Under the pieces are notes generated by a model. It had not been told where the DNA came from, did no database searches, and worked only from the letters and a program-made list of their open reading frames with translations. A stretch of 64,000 nucleotides of DNA, from positions 5,146,001 through 5,210,000 of the forward strand of contig CP045205.1 of NCBI GenBank assembly GCA_009363175.1, written 5' to 3'. The translations under genes were made by a program, and so were the position numbers. Of the stretch, positions 35,292-44,732 are shown piece by piece (the first letter of the stretch is position 1; every line of letters starts with the position of its first letter). This stretch comes from Citrobacter telavivensis (GTDB lineage: Bacteria; Pseudomonadota; Gammaproteobacteria; Enterobacterales; Enterobacteriaceae).

Positions 35292-36167
35292 TCAGAAGAA
35301 AATCCAGTCCCAGACCGCGCGGGCCACCGACACCACAGTATCACGCACGGTACGAATCACAGTCTTCAACGGCGCAGGCAGAAACGATGATGATTCTGCC
35401 GTATCAAACACCCGGCCCACGGCCTCACCGAAGCCATCACGGGCCTGCGACTTTACCGGCTCCGTGCAGAGCCTCCCGTGCAGCTGTGTCGCCACCGGGC
35501 TGGTGGCGCGGTCCGGCAGACAGCGCATCATGGTCGCCACCATCTCTTCAGTACCCCAGCCGCTACAGGCAGATACCACACAGACCGGATGATGCGGTTT
35601 AAACATCGCGCTAATGGCAGCCTGCTTTTCCTGAAGGTTAGTCCATTGCTGTGCAGAAGGCGTGCTGGTGCGAGCCTCCCATTCATGGCAGGGTTCTATT
35701 TTGTCGGCCTGATTCAGCACGAACAGCACCTGCTGCTGGTAAGGTTGCATCACCCCGTGCCAGAAATGTTCATCCACCGACAGCGCCCGGTCGTCGGCTT
35801 TAATGACCCACAGCACCAGGTCCAGTTCCGGCAGCATACGCCGGTACAAGGCACGGTATTCATGGTCCCGTTGCCCGTTTTCTCCCACACCCGGTAAATC
35901 AACAATCACCAGACTGTGACGACCACTGCGCAGCCGGAAGCGCAGTATGTCGCGGGTGCAGGCGTTCACATCACTGACGGCGGAGACTTTCCCCCGAAAG
36001 AGTTCGTTACAGAGCGACGACTTACCGGCACCACTCTTGCCCATGATGCCAATCACCGGCTCGTAGTGGGTCAGATTCTGAATACGTTCAAGAATAAGCT
36101 GGCGAAGCGTATCGGGAAGCGACGCCAGCGGTTTTTCCAGGGCCTGAAGGCCATCAGTTTTATTCAT
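35292..36167 (-). CDS. YfjP/YeeP-family GTPase
   Basis: The 291-residue Era-like GTPase has P-loop GIMGKSGAGKSSLCNELF (about 40-57), switch II DLPGVGENGQ, and NQADK (about 153) for base specificity. The C-terminus ends in a hydrophobic VWDWIFF that may touch membrane. Homologues (YfjP, YkfA, YeeP) mark CP4-type islands; cellular role unknown. Confidence 0.88.
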   Translation of the reverse strand: MNKTDGLQALEKPLASLPDTLRQLILERIQNLTHYEPVIGIMGKSGAGKSSLCNELFRGKVSAVSDVNACTRDILRFRLRSGRHSLVIVDLPGVGENGQRDHEYRALYRRMLPELDLVLWVIKADDRALSVDEHFWHGVMQPYQQQVLFVLNQADKIEPCHEWEARTSTPSAQQWTNLQEKQAAISAMFKPHHPVCVVSACSGWGTEEMVATMMRCLPDRATSPVATQLHGRLCTEPVKSQARDGFGEAVGRVFDTAESSSFLPAPLKTVIRTVRDTVVSVARAVWDWIFF

Positions 36168-36363
36168 ACAGGGTTCTCAGCGTGAAAAACAAAAATTCCC
36201 GCGCTCCGGTCAGGGAGGCGGGGGATTCACGGAGATAATATCTATCTGAATTTATTTAGAATATAAGCAGGCTCATGTAACTGTAGCAGTGTCAACTTTA
36301 CATCACAGCTCATGTTGGCTGGTGGTATTTTGCCAATAATAGACATTTACGCTTGGGTTTAGA
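36168..36363. other. Gap between the island GTPase gene and the IS66 remnant
   Basis: This 196-base stretch contains a GC-rich imperfect hairpin (CCCGCGCTCC...GGAGGCGGGG, about 36200-36222), then AT-rich sequence up to the IS left end. No gene seen. Confidence 0.4.
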
Positions 36364-36446
36364 GTAAGCGTTGTCTCAAAAACGTCTGGCTCTGAAACCA
36401 CTATCCTGTAACTTAAGCCCCCGCTTAATTTGCAGGTGGACACCTA

Positions 36447-36830
36447 ATGCGCGCCAAAGAAAGACTTCCCCGAAAACGATATTCCCCTGAGTTTAAAATG
36501 GAACTGGTCAGGCTGGCACTTGAAAAAGAAGGAAGTGTTGCTGCGCTGGCCCGACAACATGATGTCAATGACAACCTGCTCTTTAAATGGATAAGGCTCT
36601 GGCAACGTGAAGGGCGGGTCTGCCACCCACGGAAAAACGCATCGTCGCTTCCTGCTCTCATACCCGTGCAATTTCGGGCAGAGCCATCTCCCCCAACGCC
36701 CGAACCGCCATCCTGTTCACCTCAGACTGCCTGTCACATAAAATGTCGGGGCGGAGATATAACACTGACTCATCCCTCAACTGAACTCATCACCACTGTC
36801 CTGCGCGAACTGATGCGAGGGACTGTATGA
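36447..36830 (+). CDS. IS66 accessory protein TnpA
   Basis: The 127-residue IS66 OrfA shows the helix-turn-helix PRKRYSPEFKMELVRLALEK (about 8-27) and AALARQHDVNDNLLFKWIRL (about 33-52). It appears complete and overlaps the tnpB start by four bases. Confidence 0.88.
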   Translation: MRAKERLPRKRYSPEFKMELVRLALEKEGSVAALARQHDVNDNLLFKWIRLWQREGRVCHPRKNASSLPALIPVQFRAEPSPPTPEPPSCSPQTACHIKCRGGDITLTHPSTELITTVLRELMRGTV

Positions 36831-37057
36831 TAAATCTTCCTGCAGGCACTAAAATCTGGCTGGTTGCCGGTATCACCGACATGCGCAACGGCTTCAACGG
36901 GCTGGCGGCAAAAGTGCAGACGGCACTGAAAGACGACCCGATGTCCGGCCAAGTCTTCATCTTCTGGGGCTGCAGTGGCAGTCAGGTAAAATTGCTGTGG
37001 TCTACCGGCGACAGGCTGTGTCTGCTGACCAAACGGCTGGAGCGTGGTCGCTTCGCC
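36827..37057 (+). pseudogene. IS66 tnpB, 3' part deleted
   Basis: The frame begins with the usual TnpB start (MINLPAGTKIWLVAGITDMR, NGFNGLAAKVQTALKDDPMS) but leaves family sequence after RLERGRFA at about 37057. It then continues in tnpC-derived DNA in the wrong frame until a stop near 37195. The C-terminal third is lost. Confidence 0.85.
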
Positions 37058-38256
37058 AGACCCGCACCCGTAAACCGTTCCCCGAATCACTCCCTCGTGA
37101 CGAAAAACGGCTGTTGTCGGCGGCATCATGCTGCCCGGACTGTGGCGATTCACTGCGCTGGCTGGGTGAAGATACTGCTGAACAGCTGGAGCTGATGCGC
37201 AGCGCCTTCCGTGTTATCCGGACCGTGCGGGAAAAACACGCCTGTACAAAATGCGACGCTATCGTGCAGGCCCCCGCGCCTTCACGTCCCATCGAGCGGG
37301 GTATCGCCGGAGCGGGGCTGCTGGCCCGGGTACTGGGCTCAAAGTATGCAGAGCATACCCCGCTGTACCGCCAGTCTGAAATATATAGCCGCCAGGGTGT
37401 GGAACTGAGCCGCTCCCTCCTGTCGGGCTGGGTGGATGCATGCTGCAGGCTGCTGTCACCGCTGGAGGAGGCGCTTCGGGGCTATGTCCTGAGCGACGGC
37501 AAACTCCATGTCGATGATACCCCGGTCCAGATGCTGCTGTCGGGCAATAAGAAGACGAAGTCCGGGCGATTGTGGAAGTACGTTCGTGATGACCGCAACG
37601 CCGGGTCAGCAGTCGCACCGGCGGTGTGGTTCGCTTACAGCCCGGACAGAAAAGCCATCCACCCGCAGACCCATCTTGCCGGCTTCAGGGGAGTGCTGCA
37701 GGCGGATGCGTATGCAGGATTCAACGAGTTGTACCGCGGTGGCCAGATAACGGAAGCCGCCTGCTGGGCTCACGCCCGCCGTAAAATCCACGATGTGTAC
37801 GCCCGCACGCCGTCGGCGCTGACGGAGGATGCCCTGAAGCGTATCGGCGGGTTGTATGCCATCGGGGCGGAAATAAGGGGAATGCCGGCGGAGCAACGTC
37901 TTGCTGAACGTCAGCAGAAAGCGAAACCGCTGCTGAAATCCCTGGAAAGCTGGCTGCGTGAAAAGATGAACACCCTGTCACGACACTCAGAGCTGGCGAA
38001 AGCGTTCGCGTACGCCCTTAACCAGTGGCCGGCCCTGACGCACTATGCAGGCAATGGCTGGACAGAAGCCGATAACAACATCGCTGAAAAGGCGCTGCGG
38101 ATGGTCAGTTTGGGGAGAAAAAACTGGCTGTTCTTCGGCTCAGACCACGGAGGTGAGCGTGTAGCGCTGATGTACAGTCTGATCGGGACGTGCAAACTAA
38201 ACGGCGTGGATCCAGAAAGCTACCTTCGTCATGTGCTTGACGTCATAGCTGACTGA
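37058..38256 (+). pseudogene. IS66 transposase tnpC, N-terminus deleted
   Basis: About 400 residues of the IS66 DDE transposase remain, starting at TRTRKPFPESLPRDE. The zinc-finger-like CxxC pairs (CCPDCGDS, CTKCDA), the catalytic LHVDDTPVQML (first Asp), LQADAYAGFNELY (second Asp) and the C-terminal GNGWTEADNNIAEKALRM (with Glu) are present. The N-terminal ~100 residues are missing. The normal C-terminal tail is cut by TGA where other copies have Trp (VIAD-stop). Confidence 0.85.
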
Positions 38257-38624
38257 ACAGTCAACCGGGTCAGGGTCAGCGGGGAAAACCATATTCGGTG
38301 CAACCTTAATACGTTTTAAGAAAACCATAAATAAGAACGGAAGTTACTCACATGCGAGCGTCTCATATACCATGAATTTAGCAGTCTTTAATTGGCTGAA
38401 AATATGTATATTTTATCGAAAATATCTCAATGCTAAAATTCTCGCCATAAATACATAATAGGGCTTTCTGAAACGTGGATCTGAGACTGAATCAGCTACA
38501 GCGCTGGGTTCTATTCTGTTAAACTTACGGTCAAAAATTTCCAAGAAAACCTAGGATATGACATGAGTTCACTGCACACCAGTAGCAGCAGGGCGGTCAC
38601 ATGCCAATGGAGAACTGTAAGCAA
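38257..38624. other. Region between the IS66 remnant and the methyltransferase operon
   Basis: A 368-base stretch. The first ~25 bases are IS66-like tail sequence. The rest is AT-rich and must contain the promoter of the downstream three-gene operon. TATGAC (38556) and TATATTTTAT-like tracts (about 38403-38420) are possible -10 regions, not assignable with confidence. No gene is evident. Confidence 0.4.
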
Positions 38625-41387
38625 ATGAACGCCGTAGAAATTGAACAAGCCATCACGGATCTTGCAGAGCAACCCTTTGATCCCATAGAGTTTCCTTATG
38701 CTTTCCTTGAAGCCTTTGGTAACAAGGAAACGACTATCAAACGCTTGCGAGCCGGAGCATCGAATAAGTCCGATTTGGGCGGCGTTCTTCAGACCAATAA
38801 CATTCACATTTTGGCTAGTGAAGAAGGGCAAGTAACACAAATGCTTGCTTCACTCAAGGCCAGCCCGGCAACAGGCAAGGCCAAGGCCAAATTCATCCTC
38901 GCCACAGATGGAAAAGACTTCGAAGCTGAAGACCTCATCAGCGGCCAGACTGTCGCTTGTGCCTTTAAAGACTTTCCCGATCACTTCGGTTTCTTTTTGC
39001 CACTGGCAGGTATCAGCACTGTTCGGCAGATCAGCGAAGACGCCTTTGACATCCGGGCTACAAGCCGCCTGAACCGCCTTTACGTTGAACTGCTGAAAGA
39101 CAACCCTGAATGGGGTACTGCGGAGCGTCGTCATGACATGAATAAGTTCATGGCGCGTCTAATATTCTGTTTTTTTGCTGAAGATACTGACATATTCATA
39201 GGCAAGGGGCGCTTTACTGACACCATTGCACAGATGAGTGAGCGCGATGCTTCTAATATGCACGAGGTCATCGGCACGCTCTTTCGTGCTATGAACACTC
39301 CAGACTATGAGCGTGCCGCAGTAGGTATTCCGCGCTGGGCTGCAGAATTTCCATATGTTAACGGCGCTTTGTTCTCAGGTACGGAAGAGGTGCCGCGCTT
39401 CAGCCGTATCGCGCGCTCCTACCTGCTTCACGTTGGCAATCTGGACTGGACCAGAATAAATCCGGACATATTCGGCTCGATGATTCAAGCAATTGCCGAA
39501 GATGAAGAGCGCGGTGAATTAGGGATGCACTACACTAGTGTTCCCAACATCCTGAAGGTACTGAACCCACTATTCCTCGACGAACTGCGTTCAAAGCTGG
39601 AAGATGCGGGCGAAAATCCACGCGCTTTGCTCAATTTGCGCAAGCGTATCGCCCGTATACGCATTTTTGATCCAGCCTGTGGTTCGGGCAACTTTTTGGT
39701 CATTGCTTATAAAGAAATGCGTGCCATTGAAGCTGAGATTAACTGGAGGCGAGGCGAACCTGATCGCCCATCTGATATTCCGGTCACAAATTTTCGTGGC
39801 ATTGAGCTGCGCGACTTCCCGGCAGAGCTCGCCCGCCTTGCGTTGATTATCGCAGAATACCAGTGTGATGTACTCTATCGTGGGCAGAAGTTGGCCTTGG
39901 CCGAATTCTTGCCACTACGCAGCGAGAATTGGATCACTTGTGGAAATGCGCTGCGGATCGATTGGTATAGCTTAATGGATGTGAGTGGCTCAGGAGTTAA
40001 GGTGGTTTCAGACGATATCCTGCAAACTCCACTTGATCAAGCTGAAATCGAGTTTGAACATGAAGGCAGCGAAACATATATCTGTGGAAACCCTCCTTAT
40101 AAAGGAACCAAAAATCAATCCGCTGAACAGAAGGCAGATCTATTGTTTGTCTTTTCTAAATATCCTAGAACTTTCAAAGTGCTCGACTACGTGAGCGCAT
40201 GGTTCGTGAAAACTGCGGAGTACCTCTCCCATGTAAATGGAGCAGCCGCTTTCGTCAGTACAAACTCGATTTGTCAAGGGAACCAAGTTCCTGTGCTGTG
40301 GCCACTGATAATGGGACTAGGTGTCAGGATCTCGTTCGCGTACACATCTTTCAAATGGTCTAACCTTGCAACCCACAATGCTGGTGTAACAGTCGTTGTA
40401 ATTGGGTTGACGCGTAGTTTTGGAACGAAGTGTAGATTATTTGAGCATCAAGGTGAGGGAATAGTCGAGAGAGAGGTAGATAATATCAATGCCTACTTGG
40501 TTCCAAATGCAGACATCTTTATAAACAAGAAATCTGATCCTCCTCCTGGCTGCGCCCCGATGGTACTTGGTAATCAGCCATACGAAGGCGGTCATCTAAT
40601 TTTCGATAGTAAGGGGATTGAAGCCCTTTGCATCCCAAAGGATGTTCGAGAGACGATCACGCGCAAAATCTTAGGTTCGAGCGAGGTAATTAACGGTAGC
40701 GAGAGATACTGTCTCTGGATTGAGAATGAGAATTTTGCGCTGGCCACATCGTTTCCAGCAGTCTCAGCGCAGATCAATAAAGTCAAAGAATGGCGCTTAA
40801 AGAGCGAGCGGCAGGCAACGCGTTCTATGGCCACTCGACCGCATCAGTTTTGTGAGATGAAGTGTGGAAATCAGTCGGTAATAATTGTTCCAATCCGGAG
40901 TTCTGAGAATCGGGAATACCTTCCCGTGGCTCTATTCGATGAGCGGACTACAGTAAATAACCTTGCTTATTCGATCTATGATGGATCTTTGTTTAATTTG
41001 GCACTAATAGCATCAAGATTGCATCTAATCTGGATTAGCACCGTCTGTGGAAAGCTAGAAACACGATTTAGTTACTCAAACAAAATGGGTTGGAACACTT
41101 TTCCGGTGCCAATGCTTACAGATAAGAATAAGGAAGACTTAACACGCTGTGCCGAGGACATTTTGCTGGCGCGAGAACATCATTTCCCAGCAACAATTGC
41201 AGAGCTGTATGACCCCGAAAATATGCCCGCTGATCTACGTGCCGCGCATGCTCGCAACGACGAAGTGCTTGAACGCATCTACATCGGCCGTCGCTTTAAG
41301 AATGATACCGAGAGGCTTGAGAAGCTGTTCGACCTCTATATCAAGACGGCCACCTCGGCTGTACCGGCTAAGGGAAAAAAGAGTTAA
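38625..41387 (+). CDS. MmeI-like N6-adenine DNA methyltransferase
   Basis: The ~920-residue methyltransferase has SAM-binding motif I FDPACGSGNF (about 346-355) and catalytic motif IV NPPY (about 487-490). The order and length follow the MmeI/type IIG family: N-terminal helical domain, methylase core, then a target-recognition region (about 600-850). The MmeI N-terminal nuclease signature (Asp...ExK) is not found; that stretch reads KFILATDGKDFEAEDLISG instead. So cleavage is probably supplied by another gene. The ATG at 38625 (MNAVEIEQAI) is preferred to 38601 on family similarity. It heads an operon with a helicase and a GIY-YIG nuclease. Confidence 0.85.
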   Translation: MNAVEIEQAITDLAEQPFDPIEFPYAFLEAFGNKETTIKRLRAGASNKSDLGGVLQTNNIHILASEEGQVTQMLASLKASPATGKAKAKFILATDGKDFEAEDLISGQTVACAFKDFPDHFGFFLPLAGISTVRQISEDAFDIRATSRLNRLYVELLKDNPEWGTAERRHDMNKFMARLIFCFFAEDTDIFIGKGRFTDTIAQMSERDASNMHEVIGTLFRAMNTPDYERAAVGIPRWAAEFPYVNGALFSGTEEVPRFSRIARSYLLHVGNLDWTRINPDIFGSMIQAIAEDEERGELGMHYTSVPNILKVLNPLFLDELRSKLEDAGENPRALLNLRKRIARIRIFDPACGSGNFLVIAYKEMRAIEAEINWRRGEPDRPSDIPVTNFRGIELRDFPAELARLALIIAEYQCDVLYRGQKLALAEFLPLRSENWITCGNALRIDWYSLMDVSGSGVKVVSDDILQTPLDQAEIEFEHEGSETYICGNPPYKGTKNQSAEQKADLLFVFSKYPRTFKVLDYVSAWFVKTAEYLSHVNGAAAFVSTNSICQGNQVPVLWPLIMGLGVRISFAYTSFKWSNLATHNAGVTVVVIGLTRSFGTKCRLFEHQGEGIVEREVDNINAYLVPNADIFINKKSDPPPGCAPMVLGNQPYEGGHLIFDSKGIEALCIPKDVRETITRKILGSSEVINGSERYCLWIENENFALATSFPAVSAQINKVKEWRLKSERQATRSMATRPHQFCEMKCGNQSVIIVPIRSSENREYLPVALFDERTTVNNLAYSIYDGSLFNLALIASRLHLIWISTVCGKLETRFSYSNKMGWNTFPVPMLTDKNKEDLTRCAEDILLAREHHFPATIAELYDPENMPADLRAAHARNDEVLERIYIGRRFKNDTERLEKLFDLYIKTATSAVPAKGKKS

Positions 41388-41401
41388 GAAGGAGCCAACA
41401 T

Positions 41402-43447
41402 ATGAGCGTCAAGATCAATTCAGTACCATCCGTTTCCGTTACTTATGCACGCAACGGAGCATCGACCAAGGCTAATGCCCTTGGGATGCGCCCTATGCAA
41501 GAACGGGCCTATGAGAAGCGCGGAGAACAATATCTTCTCATAAAGTCGCCGCCCGCCTCTGGCAAGAGTCGTGCGCTGATGTTCGTCGCACTCGATAAAC
41601 TCGCAAACCAGGGGATCAAACAGGCAATCATTGTCGTGCCGGAAAAATCTATTGGCGCGAGCTTCAACGATGAACCACTATCGCAGTTTGGATTCTGGGC
41701 TGATTGGCATGTCGAACCTAAGTGGAACCTATGCAACGCGCCCGGTAACGACAACGGTGGCAAGGTAAGAGCTTTCGGCTCTTTTCTTGAAAGTAGCGAC
41801 AAGGTGCTTGTTTGCACACACGCAACCTTTCGCTTCGCGGTCGATGCCTACGGCGTAGAAGCGTTTGACGATCGCCTGATCGCCGTCGATGAATTCCACC
41901 ATGTGTCAGCTAACCCGGATAACAAGCTTGGTCAGCATCTGGGGCAGTTCATCGCGCGTGACAAGACACACATCGTTGCCATGACCGGCTCCTACTTCCG
42001 GGGTGATGCGGAGGCCGTTTTGGCTCCTCAGGATGAGTCCAGGTTCGATACCGTCACCTATACCTACTACGAACAACTCAACGGTTACGAATACCTCAAG
42101 CAACTTGACATCGGCTACTTCTTCTACAGTGGCTCCTACGTCGATGACATCCTTAATGTCCTCGATCCTGACAAGAAGACCATTATCCATATACCCAACG
42201 TCAATTCGCGCGAGAGCACGAAGGATAAAATTAAGGAAGTGGAACATATTCTTGGCGCGCTTGGCGATTGGCAAGGTGCGGATCCTGCGACAGGTTTCCA
42301 GTTAGTCAAATGCCGCGATGGCCGAATGTTGCGTATCGCTGATCTGGTGGACCCAACTAGCCAAGGCAAGATTCAGGAAAGCCTTCGAGCTGTAGAAATG
42401 AAGACAGACCGTGATTATGTGGACATCATTATTGCACTTGGTATGGCGAAGGAAGGTTTCGACTGGATCTGGTGCGAACATGCGCTGACTGTGGGCTACC
42501 GTGCTAGCCTGACTGAGATCGTGCAGATTATCGGTCGCGCCACTCGTGACGCTCCGGGTAAAACCCGCGCGAGATTTACTAACTTGATCGCCGAGCCGGA
42601 CGCTGTAGAGGGCGCAGTTACTGAGGCAGTCAACGATACCTTGAAAGCTATCGCGGCGAGCTTGTTGATGGAGCAGGTACTGGCTCCGCGCTTCGAGTTT
42701 AAGCCCAAGAATCCAGAAAGCGGCCCGACTCCAGGCTTTGATTATGGTGATGGAGGATATGACCCGGATAGCTGCAATTTTGGTGTTAATGAGCAGACAG
42801 GGACGTATCAAATCGAGATTAAGGGACTTGCCGAGCCCAAGAGCAAAGAAGCGGCACGCATCTGCCAGGAAGATTTAAACGAAGTGATCGCGGCCTTTGT
42901 GCAGGATAAGCCCGCCATCGAACGAGGTCTGTTCGATGAAGAGCTGATCCCTGAAGAGTTAACACAGGTTCGTATGGGTAAGATCATCAAAGAAAAGTAT
43001 CCTGAACTTGATGCTGAAGATCAGGAGGCTGTACGTCAGCATGCTATCGCCGCCCTTAACCTCACGCAGCAGGCCAAGCGTATTGTCAACGGCGAGAACG
43101 ATGGGACGCTCAATACTGCCCTTATTGACGGAGTGCGTCGCTTTGCGATGGACGTACGCGATTTAGACATAGACCTTATCGACCGCATCAATCCCTTTGG
43201 TGAAGCCTACGCCATACTTGCTAAGACAATGAGCGAAGATAGCTTGAAGCAGGTCGCGGCGGCCATCTCGGCCAAGCGTACCTCGATCACGCCTGAAGAT
43301 GCCAAAGTGATCGCCAAGCGTGCTGCTGAATTTAAACGTGAACGTGGGCGACTCCCATCGTTAACTTCGGCGGATGCCTGGGAAAAGCACCTTGCAGAAG
43401 GTGCAGCCGCGTTTATGCGTTTTAGGGCGGAGGGACGTTATGAGTAA
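41402..43447 (+). CDS. DEAD/DEAH-type superfamily 2 helicase of the modification operon
   Basis: The 681-residue SF2 ATPase has Walker A SPPASGKS (about 49-56), DEFHH in place of DEAH (about 162-166), motif III MTGSYFRG and motif VI QIIGRATRDAPGK (about 376-388). The C-terminal ~250 residues are helical with no recognised nuclease motif. A strong AGGAG lies before the ATG, 14 bases after the methyltransferase stop. By analogy with type I, III and ISP enzymes it would translocate on DNA between recognition and cleavage; that role is inference. Confidence 0.85.
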   Translation: MSVKINSVPSVSVTYARNGASTKANALGMRPMQERAYEKRGEQYLLIKSPPASGKSRALMFVALDKLANQGIKQAIIVVPEKSIGASFNDEPLSQFGFWADWHVEPKWNLCNAPGNDNGGKVRAFGSFLESSDKVLVCTHATFRFAVDAYGVEAFDDRLIAVDEFHHVSANPDNKLGQHLGQFIARDKTHIVAMTGSYFRGDAEAVLAPQDESRFDTVTYTYYEQLNGYEYLKQLDIGYFFYSGSYVDDILNVLDPDKKTIIHIPNVNSRESTKDKIKEVEHILGALGDWQGADPATGFQLVKCRDGRMLRIADLVDPTSQGKIQESLRAVEMKTDRDYVDIIIALGMAKEGFDWIWCEHALTVGYRASLTEIVQIIGRATRDAPGKTRARFTNLIAEPDAVEGAVTEAVNDTLKAIAASLLMEQVLAPRFEFKPKNPESGPTPGFDYGDGGYDPDSCNFGVNEQTGTYQIEIKGLAEPKSKEAARICQEDLNEVIAAFVQDKPAIERGLFDEELIPEELTQVRMGKIIKEKYPELDAEDQEAVRQHAIAALNLTQQAKRIVNGENDGTLNTALIDGVRRFAMDVRDLDIDLIDRINPFGEAYAILAKTMSEDSLKQVAAAISAKRTSITPEDAKVIAKRAAEFKRERGRLPSLTSADAWEKHLAEGAAAFMRFRAEGRYE

Positions 43448-44618
43448 TTCTGATTTAGACGATTTGGCGGCAGAACTTGCTGAATTTGCACCACCGGAGA
43501 AGAAAAAAGGACGTCCAGCCAGCGAGGAACGCATCATCGCAGGTTTTGAGGAAATCCAGCGCTTCGCTGACCAACATGGACGTGCGCCGCAACACGGCGA
43601 AGAGCGTGAGATCTTTGAGCGCCTCTATGCAGTGCGGCTCGACCGGCTACGCAGTCTCCCAGACTGCCGTGCCTTGCTAGAGCCGCTGGATTATCAGGGC
43701 TTGTTGGCCGGAGGGGGGGATGGAGCGGAGTCAGCGGACGAATTTATCGATATCGATAATTTGGCTGCCGAACTGGCGGATGTTACCAGCGAGGACGATA
43801 TCACAGTCTTGCGTCATGTTCGTGCTAGCGCCGAAAAGCGTGCTGTACAAGGGATCGCGGATCGCAAGCCGTGCGAGGATTTTGATACATTCAAACCGCT
43901 ATTTGAACAGGTGCGCAGTGATCTAAGTTCAGGGTTAAGAGTGACCCGACCTTTTGGACAGTATGCAACGATTGAAGTGGGCCATTGGTTCATCCTGGAT
44001 GGTCAAACGGCTTATGTGGCTGAGGAAGGTGAAGAGTTCGATTCGCCACAGGGGAAGAAAGATGCTCGGCTGCGTGTCATTTACTCGAATGGTACGGAAA
44101 GCAACCTACTTCGGCTGTCACTGGTTCGTGCTTTGTATAAAGACGAAACAGCACGCCGAATTACCGATCCAGACATGGGGCCTTTATTCAGCGATGCTCT
44201 AGAAGAGAGCGATCTAGAAAGTGGCACCATTTATGTGTTGCGTTCGCTATCTGATAACCCTTATGTAGCTGAACATCGTGATGTCATTCACAAGATTGGA
44301 GTTACTGGCGGCAAAGTTGAGGCGCGTATTGCCAATGCGGAACACGATTCCACCTATCTGTTAGCGAAGGTCGAGGTGGTAGCTTCATACAAGCTTGCAG
44401 GCATCAACCGCACCCGGATGGAAAACCTGTTTCACAGGTTGTTTGCACCCGCAAGGCTTAACATTACCATTAACGACCGTTTCGGCCATCCAGTACAGCC
44501 CGAGGAATGGTTTCTCGTTCCGTTATTCGTTATCGATGAGGCTGTTGCACGTATTAAGGATGGTAGCATCATTGGGTATGTTTATGACCCCATGTCTGCG
44601 AAACTGGTGAAGGCATAG
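43440..44618 (+). CDS. GIY-YIG (T5orf172-like) nuclease of the modification operon
   Basis: The 392-residue protein has an acidic/basic helical N-terminus (PPEKKKGRPASEERIIAGFE). Its C-terminal domain (about 255-370) fits the T5orf172/MUG113 branch of GIY-YIG nucleases: TIYVLRSL, HKIGVTG, VEARIANAEHDSTYLLA, the candidate metal-binding Glu of RMENLFHRLF, and EEWFLVP. The start ATG at 43440 overlaps the helicase stop by eight bases (ATGAGTAA), so helicase and nuclease are co-translated. It is the likely cleaving subunit. Confidence 0.82.
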   Translation: MSNSDLDDLAAELAEFAPPEKKKGRPASEERIIAGFEEIQRFADQHGRAPQHGEEREIFERLYAVRLDRLRSLPDCRALLEPLDYQGLLAGGGDGAESADEFIDIDNLAAELADVTSEDDITVLRHVRASAEKRAVQGIADRKPCEDFDTFKPLFEQVRSDLSSGLRVTRPFGQYATIEVGHWFILDGQTAYVAEEGEEFDSPQGKKDARLRVIYSNGTESNLLRLSLVRALYKDETARRITDPDMGPLFSDALEESDLESGTIYVLRSLSDNPYVAEHRDVIHKIGVTGGKVEARIANAEHDSTYLLAKVEVVASYKLAGINRTRMENLFHRLFAPARLNITINDRFGHPVQPEEWFLVPLFVIDEAVARIKDGSIIGYVYDPMSAKLVKA

Positions 44619-44644
44619 TGAAGTGACACACTGAATTTGGCCAC

Positions 44645-44677
44645 CTGTTCTGAGGTGATATACTCACCTCAGAACAG
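44645..44677. terminator. Perfect 14-bp-stem hairpin after the defence operon
   Basis: CTGTTCTGAGGTGA-TATAC-TCACCTCAGAACAG is a perfect inverted repeat 27 bases past the nuclease gene. No T-run follows (CACAGGAAAAAAG), so it may be a terminator for the other strand, an mRNA-stabilising stem or an operator for the interrupted gene at 44733. Confidence 0.6.
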
Positions 44678-44732
44678 CACAGGAAAAAAGATACTGATTT
44701 GAATGTGCCTATACTTTGCGATGTGAGGATCA

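Larger units (their letters stand above)
36364..38280 (+). mobile_element. IS66-family element, internally deleted
   Basis: The left end begins GTAAGCG, the usual IS66-family terminal sequence, followed by tnpA, tnpB and tnpC in the family order. About one third of tnpB and the first part of tnpC are missing, joined near 37058. The tnpC frame also ends early and no matching CGCTTAC right end is visible by about 38300. The element is therefore not autonomous. The right boundary is approximate. Confidence 0.85.

Noticed and set aside
38601..44618. Assignment of the three-gene operon to BREX, DISARM or a classical type I system
   Set aside because: No pglZ, brxC, drmA/drmB or hsdS-like gene is present, and the nuclease is of GIY-YIG type.
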